From: Anopheles merus | Lineage: Eukaryota > Arthropoda > Insecta > Diptera > Culicidae | NCBI RefSeq assembly: GCF_017562075.2 | Contig: NC_054084.1 | Span: 33,594,633-33,658,632, forward strand | Reading direction: 5' to 3' | DNA: 64,000 nt | Made by a program: the position numbers and the translations under genes | The notes under the pieces: generated by a model | What the model was told of the DNA's origin: nothing | Database searches by the model: none | What the model saw: only the letters and a program-made list of their open reading frames with translations | Part shown: positions 1 through 11,048 of the stretch, in pieces | How positions within the stretch are numbered: the stretch's first letter is position 1 | How the letters are laid out: every line of letters starts with the position of its first letter

Positions 1-552
1 GCAAAATTTCTTGAAGCTCCCTTGCTGGAACTCTGCCATAGAAAAGTCACCCTTATTACGTACTTTCTGCACGTCGTCGTCGTCAACAGCCACAGACCGG
101 ACGTTGAAACAGAAGAAGGGGAGTGCTATAGACACTGCTATGGTGGTGTGCCTCACGCACCTCTGTAAGGGAATGTCGAAAGCCAAAGCGATTGCTTGCG
201 CGACAATGTCATTTGAATTTGAAATTACTGCTGGAACACAGCAACGCCGCCATGATCGCCGTACACAGCGACTGTGTTTGTGCAGAGTTTGTTCTGCGTC
301 ATTCGGTGTCTTCGGATACTTCTGGAGTATGTCAGTGGCAGAGTTCCAGAGGATTGATGTTGGCTTTACGCTTCCAATCTCCAAATCTGATGCTCCCTGA
401 GAGAGGAGGATGTCCACACGATGTGCTGGGTCGACTTGATTAGCGCCCGGGTCTTTAGTGTTGCTGATGCGCATCGAGTTCCAACCCGCTCCGATGTTCT
501 CTGACACCTCCACGAGCTCCAATAGTTCGCGAGGTGGTAATTTGAGCTGTGT
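1..552 (-). CDS. Open frame running off the left edge, product unknown (possible partial exon)
   Basis: On the minus strand a frame stays open from 552 to the window start, about 184 codons, with a TAA at 555-553 just upstream. A possible splice acceptor (acacag followed by CTC) sits at 548-547, which would make the exon 546 to 1. Reading in from the right, the peptide begins KLPPRELLELVEVSENIGAG and has mixed composition without low-complexity runs; a DDDD stretch lies near the left edge. I recognise no domain, and the opposite strand also carries a 129-codon frame. Length alone is weak evidence, since several frames of similar size occur by chance in this window. It could be a real 3'-proximal exon, a decayed transposon fragment or chance. 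No start codon is proposed. Confidence 0.25.
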
Positions 553-1970
553 TTAACAGATCGGTCACGAGTTTTAGTGTTTTGTGTCCTACCCTTTGGG
601 CCAGCTATCCGGTAAACAAGTGTAGAGTGCCTGCATGGATGCTCTCACTGCCCCCCGCCATGGCAAGAGACGATGTGTAGCACCAGTGAGGTCCGAGTAA
701 ATAGGCGGTAAATGGACGTGTTTTGTGCTTGACTGCAAATGGAACAGCAACACTGATTAGCATCAGTGGTTCGTCAATATGCAAAGTGTCACGTTTTCAG
801 CTGCATGAAGCGTTGGACGGACGTTTTGCGTGGAGTTGAAGACTTCTAGGCCTTTTTGGATATCCAAGACAAGCAGAGGCCGACTTGGTAGAGGTATTAG
901 TACGTAGGAACTAGGTATAGTTTCAGGTACTCTCTGCTGGATTACAATACATTGGAAATTGGTTCCTGTACACACTCTGTATAACTTATTCACTTGAAAA
1001 GCTTGAACTTTCAATTCCAAAATGTGAAATGTCTCCGCTTCTGGAATGAAAATCTTTCTTCACACAATTTCCAGAAGACTTCAAAATGAGGTCAATTATA
1101 AAAAAGGTCTTTTGACGGCAAGAAAAACGCTTCTTGGCTGGCAACAGCAGTAACAGCGGCGGAGTATCAGTTCAGTTGGCCGCGGGACCCTAGCAAAAAC
1201 CCTCCCGAAACGAAACGCAGACAATTTCACGGCCCATTGGATCGATTATGGGTTGTAGGTTTGGGTGCTGCTGCTGCTGCTGTGTGCGCGCGCTATTGCC
1301 ACTGCTATTTCTGCTCGTGACGACATTGTACGGCTCATTCTGTGTGTTCTTTTTTTCGTTTTCTTGCTGGTGTGATGTCTCCTCCAGCAGCAAGACAGAA
1401 GCCGCCTCCCGTTTTCGTGCTGCAGTAGTGTGGTGGCGGGTTAAGATCACTTTCCACTCAAATTTCCAACGGGTCAACTCCACAAGCGGGGAGATACTCT
1501 GGGAAGGGCTGTCTGCTTGTGTGTGTGTGTACGGATGGTGGAAAACCACCGCGTACCAGACGTGCGTCCGGAAAAAGCGCTTAAAACAGCAAATCAGCAG
1601 CAGACAGCCGGGTGCGGTGAGGTCACGGAAGGGTTCTCGAACCGCCCACCCGCAGCGCATTTTCCATATTTTCTTTTCGCAATCGATTCTACCAGGCTGG
1701 CCAGGTTTGGGTGGGTTGGTGGGCCCACCAGTGGGCGTACGCTTCTCGGGCGCGCTTCCACACGCCACAAGAGCGAGCTGCCAGCCGCATTATGAGGGAG
1801 AATAAATCGTATTTAATGTTGGCATTTTGGGTCTCGTACGACTCGGGCAATTTTCCTTTTTTTCTTTTTATTTTTCTTTTTTTTTTTTTGGACGAGCGAT
1901 GGAGTCCATTTATTGGAATAAAAATTCAAAAACAAACTTCTCATGTTTGTGCACCGCCCTTGGGAGTTGC

Positions 1971-1986
1971 TGTGTGTGTGTGTGTG
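1971..1986. repeat. (TG)8 microsatellite
   Basis: A perfect run of alternating TG. Short, probably length-variable. Confidence 0.8.
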
Positions 1987-2507
1987 CTTTGGGGATGAAG
2001 AAATTGGGATCCTAAAAATAATACCATCGCTCGCGAGAGCAAGGAGACACCAGAGGCATAAGTTGTGATCGAGAGGAGGACAAGTCGAACTCAGGGGGTG
2101 ATGGTGTCGGAAAACTCATCCATACACACTTTACGTTTCCGATTCTGCCTCTTCCGCCACCATTAGTACGACTGTCTGCGAATAAAACCAAACCAAAATA
2201 CAATAATCACAAAGAAATCTGAGATCGCTGTTTAGGACGCTACAGCAAAGGACGCGGGAGAGAGAGGCGTATGGTCGATTTTCGCGCTTCGTTGGTAGTG
2301 GAGCAGCCGGTCGCCCAGTGGTCGCTGTCCTCTGACGATGACTGTTTTGCTATGATGTTCAATTTTGTGGAAATGAATGGAAAGTAAATAGCGCCTGGCG
2401 TGGTGGTGTGTCCATCTCGAGTAGAGGACGTTCTCTTCGTGTCGCACGGTGCGGTAAATATTATTTTTACTTTCCGGCGTTTTTGTTTTAAGAAGAGCAC
2501 AGCACGC

Positions 2508-2536
2508 TGCTGCTGCTGCTACTGCTGCTGCTGCTG
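2508..2536. repeat. CTG repeat, interrupted once
   Basis: Runs of CTG broken by one CTA. On the minus strand it reads as an alanine run in a 102-codon frame, which is a repeat artefact rather than a gene. Confidence 0.8.
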
Positions 2537-3081
2537 GCACGTTAATTCCTAGACCGCTTTTTTGTTGTTTACATTCGCTTAATTTTGTTCCGGCTTGACC
2601 TTCCCCCCCGAGTGCAGGTTACGCATGATGGAAAGCTTTTCGCTGGATGATCAAGAGCCAGGGGGGTATGGTTCTAATGTTTTATTTTATTAGGATTTTC
2701 GGGGAAATTTGTTAGAAGCTAAGCAAAAGAAAAATAGCGCCGATAGAAATCTAATTAAAAATAGAAAATGGTTTTTCATGTTTTAGACCATTTTCAATCA
2801 TCTACTTTCAAACGTGTGTTTGAGCCAATCATGTTTTATGTGTTTCTGTGCATTGATTTATGTGGCGTTTGTTTATGTTTTTTTTTGCCCATTTGCCGTG
2901 CGAAGCAGAAAAACCAAACTGCTGCAACAGAATTAACTCTTTCGCCGATGATGAACCCCTCGGGCGTTTAAAATCTGTAACTCACCGTCGGACGGCGGCT
3001 CAACCGGCGACCGTAAATTAATTGAGAGGAAACACTTTTATGAGATTTGTTTAAGGTTCGTAAAACACACTTCTCTGTGCT

Positions 3082-3099
3082 ACACACACACACACACAC
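3082..3099. repeat. (AC)9 microsatellite
   Basis: Perfect alternating AC run. Confidence 0.8.
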
Positions 3100-4544
3100 C
3101 CAGCAAGTCGTCAAGTAAAAGACGGCACTGGGCTATGTCTTCTTCATGTAAATTCGCCCGGACCGCCCGGCAGCTTCTGTTTGAAATTATGCATTACCGT
3201 TCATTACTGCTGCGTTGCGAGAAGTGGGTCATGTGTATATTAACCTATTAACGGGCAAGGCAACAAAACAAAAATTGCACGCTCACTATAAACCTAGAAA
3301 CGGAATACTGAGTAAGTGTGCTCAGGTTCTATCGGTCGTTTTGTAGTGGATCGGCTTTGTGTACGCGATGCCGGTTGTGGTTCTCAGCTATCACCGACAC
3401 AAGAATCTTCTGCCTATCAGCTCGCTCCGTCGTTGTCGCGTTGTCCTCATTTGTGTATGCAAATTTTCCGTGCCAGCTTTATTTTCCCAGCCCATTAAAT
3501 GCAGTCGCGGGCTTTAATCGCTTTACACGGTGCGCTTACCACTGAGTAACGCTTGCTGTGCTAGTGTTTGATATATGTGCGTGTGGGTTTGATAGTGAAG
3601 CGTCTGTCTAGTTTTGGGTCCAAAGGTAGTGGTGGAGTCTTTTTCAACGGCAAGTAAGCAAATAGAAGGGTTGTCAGTACGTGCTATTGAGCGTTCAAGG
3701 AAGGATAGCGTCAATAGATGTGTGATAAGTTTAGAGAGAGAGGGCACCGGAAAGTGAGTGGACACACCTTGGGAGTAGAGTATGTTAACAAAGATCACGG
3801 TTGAAGTGGATGTGACATTAGTCTGTTTGAAGAAAGGAGCGTCTTTAGTTGTAAGCAAACCTCTCTTGATACCTTGTTGTGTTCGAGCTGAACACAATGT
3901 TTCGAATGTTCTAAAAATGGTATTGCAATGCCTTTTCAGATGCGATATAAAAGCATTAAAATTACGCCTAAATGTATGCAATACGCACTACCAAATTGGC
4001 TTATTAGGAACAAGATTGCAAGTTTTGTCTATTAATTTGGTTTATATTGGGAAGAAAAAGTGACCTTAAATCATAATGGTTGAATTCGTCGGCTTTTGCG
4101 ATTCATTTTGTTTGTATATTAGCCAATTTAACCATTTTTTTAGATCATTTGTATGACCAAATTGATATATTTCAATTTTAGTAACATTTCAATTCACACC
4201 AAAACTTACAAGCACGGTGCGAACGGCTGGCAAGCGATATGAATATGCTTGAAATATGCCGTTCCGATCGTATGCAAATACTGTGATCGTTCCCTCTCAA
4301 GCGGGGGACGCGTTGGGTGGGTTTTTTTTTTTTGGGATGCACTCATGCACTTCGTCGAATCCGTAATGGATGAACCGCAAAACGCATCAAGCGCGAAGGG
4401 TGTGGTATACACGCCATGCCCCATCATCATCATCGCCATGCCCTAGTAACATGCATCCGTCAATGTCTGCATCGGTGTGCACCCGGTGAGCGGAAAATAT
4501 GAGGGTGTGTGGGTGATGTGGCATAATTGTAACATGTGTACTTG

Positions 4545-4545
4545 C

Positions 4546-4568
<23 letters not shown>
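4545..4568. repeat. (GT)12 microsatellite
   Basis: Alternating GT run followed by two TATG-type units (tatgtatgta). Confidence 0.8.
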
Positions 4569-4576
<8 letters not shown>

Positions 4577-4941
4577 CCAACGAATCAACAGTGAACGTTA
4601 TGATTTGGCAGCAGCATATCTATCAGGCGGTGGTTTGAGATTTTATGACATGCTAAGGCGACGCAAATCGCTACGGGAGTGATGGTTATGCAAGAAAAGC
4701 GGGAAAATGAACCAACAGAAAAAAATACGTTATCGTGTGCCAATTCATGGAGCATAAAAAATCAAAACAACATTCAAATCGGAGCGTTTTGCTCTGTCTC
4801 TTTTATGCTTTCTTTTTGGTGGTTGGTTCGTACCTTCAAAACTCTTGCTATTGTTTTGCTGCCCAGTGCGCTGCACAATGCTTTACACTGTCGCGAACGT
4901 CGCAATCGGTTGCATCCAAAGAGCTTCTCTAAACTGCTGTG

Positions 4942-4971
4942 CTGTGTGTGTGTGTGTGTGTGTGTGTGTGT
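4942..4971. repeat. (TG)15 microsatellite
   Basis: Uninterrupted TG run of about 30 bp. It produces a false Cys-Val tail in an overlapping frame. Confidence 0.85.
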
Positions 4972-5085
4972 CTAACTTTTGCTTTTTGCCTCACGAATGC
5001 GGAATGATGCATTTTTTCTAGCGCTACCGGTTTACTCCACCGGGAAAGGTAAATTCACCTGCCTAAGAAGAAGCGTTGCAAACCA

Positions 5086-5105
5086 CCCCCCCCCCCCCCC
5101 CCCCC
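5086..5105. repeat. Poly-C run of 20
   Basis: Twenty consecutive C on the + strand. Such runs are prone to length error in sequencing, and the G-rich complement can form quadruplex-like stacks. Confidence 0.85.
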
Positions 5106-5378
5106 GTCGAGGGATAGATAATGGGTGGTAAACCGCGACCAACTCAACCCGCACAAAACTCCCTTGCCTCTATTGGGATTCACCAGTGGGGCTTTTTTTC
5201 TGTGTTATTACCGTGCATAATACACTGTTAGCGGGTTAGCAATGCGTTCGGATTGTTGTTCGGTAGGTTGGTGTCTTTTTTCCTCACTCCTGCTCTACCG
5301 TCTTTCGTTTTTCGTGCTATTGTTGTGGTCGGTCCCGGTCGCTATGGTGGGAACAATCGGTTCGCTGTGGAGACTGAG

Positions 5379-5401
5379 CGAGAGAGAGAGAGAGAGAGAG
5401 A
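5379..5401. repeat. (GA)n microsatellite
   Basis: Eleven or so GA units; a GAGA-type tract of this kind can bind GAGA factor in insects, but repeat origin is sufficient to explain it. Confidence 0.8.
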
Positions 5402-6241
5402 ACGGGTAGCACACGGTTACCTATTTTATGCTGGCCGGGGCTGGCCCGCCGGGTCGTGTGTTATGTCACATTTCCGCTTCTTCGCGGGCAATGTCTGTAG
5501 CGGCACGGCGGCCCATATTAATTTCCTCACTGACTGGGGCCCATCCAACTGTGACGATGGGGCGGATGGGTGGCTTGGGGTGTAGTAATGGCTGGTAAGA
5601 AGAATGGTGCGTTGCATGTAAATTTTGAACAAGGTATAACATGCTTTTTCGATAAGAAATGTTGAGTTTAAAACAAATGTTTAGGGGACTCAATAGAAGA
5701 AGACACACGGCAACTGTTTTTCCTCACTAAATCAGTTCCTCTTCTTGAGATGGACTGTAAAAGCGATGATTTAAGTAGGCATTTAACCGTCCGCCTGAGG
5801 TCGTCCGCAATGCAACATAAAGCAACAATTTTAGTGGCCTTTTTGCGTAACCGCAATTTGACTGATAGCGAGAGAGAAAGAGAGCTAGCGACTCCGCCGC
5901 CGCAAAACTTTCGCCATTCGGTATGGAAGATAGTTACTGCGTCGTCTTTCCGTTCCTTGCGTACTTAGCTTTAGTGTCACTGAGGAGGAGTTGCAGGAAT
6001 TGCAGACACAAGGGGCTGGGGTTGGCAGTGCTTTTACTTACGACAACGACTCAACGGTGGTGGTGGTGGTGGTTTGTGTATGCCGCACGCATAACTGGTA
6101 ACGGCCTACAGACCATCAATTTCATGGCACTGGTTGTTGTTGTTGGGTCTATTGCTCATTGCGACAACTTTGGAGTTGGTGCGGCAGACGCAAAACTGTG
6201 TCTCCAACGCACACGGAATATCTCTATGTGTTTTGTATGCA

Positions 6242-6262
6242 CGTGTGTGTGTGTGTGTGTGT
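6242..6262. repeat. (GT)10 microsatellite
   Basis: Alternating GT run ending in TCTGTGT. Confidence 0.8.
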
Positions 6263-9200
6263 CTGTGTAGTGTCCAATGTTGATAAAGAGTTTAACGCTG
6301 GTGGCAAACCCTGAGCAAACGTCTCCGGTGTGCAAAACCGCAAAATATGGCGCGCTGCGCTTGTGTATGTAAATGCCTGGTGCTTGGTGCCTCTTTCATT
6401 ACCTGGCCGTCTTAATTGAAGCAAAAAGGGAAGACAACCGTGGACTGCGTAGAAGAAGTGGGGGAGTTTTCACTTTTTTCCTTCTTTCTAATTTACTGTG
6501 ACAATAATATGAGCCTACAGCAGGGCTCACCGAGAGAGAGCAAGCTCTGAACTCATCCGCTCGTGCAGGTCCCCAACGGAACTCGCGAGCCGTAGGGGCT
6601 GTTTCTGTTTGCCAGAGGGCAATATGGTTTTCTATATCTCTTTAACTAACACGCTAGCCAGCTGGCAGCTTAATATGACTAAGCTGTGCTAGGGCTATAT
6701 CGTTGCATAGTAACGAAAAATGATGCGGGAAGAGGGAATGTTTATGCAACTTTCTGTGCACGAACGGAGATCGAAGATAGCGACGCGCTCAGTTGCTAAT
6801 TGCTCTCAATCAGTGGTCGGCACTAGCCGAGTAGTATAAACTCCTAATTGGATTGTGTTTTTATTGTTTTTTTCTTCAAATTTTGGTATACATTTGAAAT
6901 AATCAGTAATTATTCCATAAATTACGTAACGGCCTTCATGTGTTTTTATACGTTTTTTTTTAATCTTCTTTCTCTCTATGTGAAACACATGTCATTTTAG
7001 AAGATGTATTCTCGATCCACCTGTGAGCGTGACGTAACGCATGGACGATCCCTTTTATTGATATATTGATTTTCAATAATATCAACGTATTGTTTATCAT
7101 AAGCTTGTCGACCACTGCTTTTTTAAAACGATCTTCGCTTTTCAACGACAGCGACATTTGATTGACACACGATAGAAAAACTGATACACTCATCAGCATG
7201 ACGGTGTGTGTTTTTTTTAACCTGTTTTTCATGCCAAACGTCTCTCCTGTGTGGTCTCGCACCATCCGTCCAAAGAGGCGGGTGGCCAACTTGCACTTGG
7301 CTGACAAAAGTCGGCAGCCGGTGTAAGTAAGTGACTCTAGGAGTTGGATTTTAGCGGCTCATCCCGCGGCTTCGCTTCCCAACGGTCGACAGTTAAATGA
7401 GAGTTTCTCTGTGCGGGCTACAAGCGTTTGTAACACCTGACTCACACAAAGCCAACACACACATACATCTCCTCAGAAAACCTTCAAACCGAGCCACTGT
7501 ACCCCGCGAGCCAGATACACACGACGGCTCTACAGGTTGCAAGCGGTATGGAGAGAGCTGCACGGTGGCACATTGCCACGAGCGGTTTTTAAGCTTTTGG
7601 GCTGGATAAGTGCCACCGAGGTGCATCCTCGTGTACCGTGTGCAACACCGTGGTATCTGTGGTGCTATTTTGTGCTTAAGGGAAAGAAGCAGATAAGCAG
7701 ACCACCAGCTTGCTGTCGTCTCTTACGGAGGGTGTCTGTGGTACAAACGCTTGGTGCCGTGACCAGGATACCGGTGTCGGATAAAGGTTTGCTGATGACG
7801 TTCGTGTATGGAGAGGGAGATGTAGGCAACAAACAAAAGGCAGAGTCAAGAACAGGGTGGCTCAGCTCAGATGTTTTGGGAAATGTTAATTAAAAATACA
7901 ATATTTTTGGTAAACAGTGGATTTATTTTCATTCAAAGTCTAGAGTCGACATGAAGAGCGATTGTTATGATCACCCTGTATGCGAAGTAAAACCATCTCT
8001 GGCATGCATTACTGCTGCTCCATTTCTGCACTTTTGTTTGTTGTCCTTTTTACATCCTCTTCTTCTCCCTCTCTCCCCACGGACAGGTTCATTACTGGCC
8101 TCAATGTATGTTGGGCTAATTTTTATCTCTCACTCACTTTGACAATGTGAGGAGGTTTTGTGGCTCTCGGGCCGTGTTAGTCACTTTCGCTTGTTGATGT
8201 GTTACGGAGGGTTTGTTTTGTTTTTAACTTTTCCACCTGCTCTGCAAACACTTTTCCCTTAACCTCCCTCTCTCTCTCCTACTCCTTCTGTGGATGATAC
8301 ACCCAGACAAGTGTGGAGACAGTTTTACAGTCGCCACCGTCTACTAGGGAGAAGAGACTGTTATTGTTGTTATGACGAGATAAAGAAGTGACTGAACACC
8401 GTTCTCCCCGTTTGCGTGCTCTCCACACGGCGATAGAGTTAATTACGCTTTATGGGCGGCGGGATGTTAAGGAACTAGTGCTTAACGAAGTACGGCCACC
8501 TACTTTTTGATAGTTTCGAGCGTGTACTGTTCTAGCAAAATTTCGCTTCAAACTTGACGATTCATTAACAGAAACACAAGACCCTCGTACGGGGCAGGTA
8601 TCATATTTCGTAATTGGATGTTTATGATAGTGTCGGTGTGTGTGTGAACTGTGAAGCAAGCGTTAAGAGCGGAACCTCTCGTGTGGTTTGGGCGGGTGTT
8701 TTGCTCTTAAGTGTGCAAACAATCAAACACAAGTTTTCCCGCGCGGCGTGACGCGCGTGGCTAGTGTCGTCATCTGCGCGTGTGTTTGCCAGGTGCTAGA
8801 ATGATTTGGGTGAAGGCGAAAGACCAAACCTCTCCACCACGACAGGTTGGATGGTGTTAATATGTGTGTATCCAAGCGACCAGCATATTTATGCGTCTGT
8901 CGGTTAAGGTCGGTCACCAAAAGTGAAATATCATCAACAGTGGCGACGGCACACGACGACGAAATATCCCGCCATGAAATGCCCCTACCGAATAACCCTT
9001 GCCCCCGGAGGGGGAGAAAACCTAAGCAACTTTCCAGAAGCAGGCGTAGAAGCGAATTCGCTTCCGGCTTCTGTCTTTTCTGTTGGCGAAAATTAATAAA
9101 GCTGACGAGGAACGTCTCCATACATCACCCGGAGCAACAACACCCACACTCCATACAATTCGGTTTATGAGATGTGGTTTTTGGTGGTGGTGGTGTGTGC

Positions 9201-10550
9201 GTACACCGACGCTCTAAAAGTTATCACAATTTTGGGGAGTTTTTCAGCAGGAAGCTGGGGAGTCAGTCCGTTTGATGTTCGGTAATTAGCCGACCGCTTT
9301 AATAAGGTTGTTGGTGCGCATTTCTATGGTTATCCTTTGGGGTGTGGGTTATGGTTCTAATCGGAGAAGGTGTTGCTGGTTCTGCTCTTTGCCGTGGCGT
9401 TTTCATATTCACAACCTGAGGAGCAAGAGCATAATTTTCGCGAATGCGCTAGTCATCGACAATCGACGTCACATCCTACTCACATTCCTTCTGCAACAGC
9501 ATTGTTTATTTTCTGCTGAAACAGTGAGAAAGGGAGCTGGTGAGGATGAGTCTCGAAGTGCGTACGATAATTGCATTCTCGGACAAGACCTGTTCCCTCT
9601 CTCTCTCTTTTCCACTCTCGGTGGAAGAAATTAGAAAACAATGGATAATGGGGAACGAGGAGACTAACGGCAAATGAAAGGGCTTTGAAATATGAGAACA
9701 CCTCACTTCACAAGCCGAGAGCTGTGGAAGAAGTCTTTCAACGTCATCGGGGCGTACATGGTTATGGTGGAAAGAAGCGCGCGCCATGCACTCTTAGGCT
9801 TTAAACGGAACCGAACAACTAACTAAATGTGTGTCAGTCGACGACAAACGGTGCAGCCAGTATGTGTGTTTGCACGTTCGCAAAGTGCACTCGTCAACAC
9901 CTTTTTTCCGCGATTCTTCTTCTGCCTCTTCCCATTGCCTTTCGTGTATCGTTTTCTGCAAGACGTTGTGCAATTTAATCGCTTCTCTTGTGGATCACTT
10001 CATGATTGTTATTAAGTTGATCGTAAAGACAGGCAGAGGGTGTCTTTGTTGCTGAGCTTCTTGTAAAACTTTCGCACTTTAATATGCTCAAGCGCGTTTG
10101 CTATATGTTGTACGTTGAAGTTGTTCTATGCTGTGTAGCATCAAACGTGAGCATAATTAAGCCACGGTTGATAGGCACGCGCAAGATTTAATGCTCGTTT
10201 TTTGCGAGTCTCGACACTCACACATACACTTCTCGTTAGCCTTAATTACCAAAGTCTCGTTTCTTCCGCCATTTCTTTTCTTGTTTTCACCAACTAAGGA
10301 GAGAAAATTAGGACACAAACTCAAGGCATAGCTTTAATACAGTTTGTGTTTGGTGAGAATTTTTGTTTGAAGTTTGTGTTTTTGCTCTTTTTGCTTTGGT
10401 TGAATTTGCTGCTTTTGGTGGGCAATGTTTTTCATTCAATTATAAACAAACCTTGCCTTTGGTATGCTTTATTGGATTGAGATTGAATTGTATCGTCACA
10501 GGCGGAACAATTTTGCAAGAGAAGCACAAAAATCACTAAATTTAATTAAT

Positions 10551-10591
10551 TTTTAAGCGTCTTGATTAGCGTTTTAAGCGTTTTTAAGCGT
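10551..10591. other. Three copies of TTTTAAGCGT
   Basis: The decamer ttttaagcgt occurs at 10,551-10,560, 10,572-10,581 and 10,582-10,591, with a homeodomain-like gattag between the first two and a related gcttaaag just after. This could be a small cluster of binding sites or a micro-duplication. It lies in an AT-rich island without open frames. Confidence 0.4.
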
Positions 10592-11027
10592 ACGTTGCGA
10601 GCTTAAAGTGGACGAATTTGGTAACGTTTTTGTGACATCGGTTGGTTAAAAATAATTACAGTGCCTGTGTGACCGAGGACTGTATTTTATGACTCAATCT
10701 TACTGCTCAGACATTTGATTTATCGCCAGCTGCCTTCACTATTCAGTAAGTATCAAAGCGCGGGCCTCGTTAGTGCAATAAAGCAAACAATAGCGAAATG
10801 AAACAAAAGTAATGCAATTTTGCATCCATTTTTGTGTTTTTTTTTTGGTTTTAACGACTTTACTGTTACGATGGGTTTGTGTCGAGTTCATTAAACTCTT
10901 TCAACTTCCACGCCACTCGAACCAAACCACCGGGGGGCTGTTGTGTTTGTTGCTGACCGCGTAAGAAAAGTGTTGAAAAAGTGTTCTTTTGCGCTTTTCA
11001 ATTGACCGTATTGTTTTCGCGCCCTCC

Positions 11028-11048
11028 ACACACACACACACACACACT
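11028..11048. repeat. (CA)10 microsatellite
   Basis: Perfect alternating CA run. Confidence 0.8.

Noticed and set aside
1190..1805. Overlapping 185- and 192-codon frames on opposite strands
   Set aside because: Low-complexity Cys and Gln runs from CTG repeats; no coding features on either strand.
6515..6620. cagggctcac suggesting another hAT terminus
   Set aside because: No matching inverted end or target duplication in the following kilobases.
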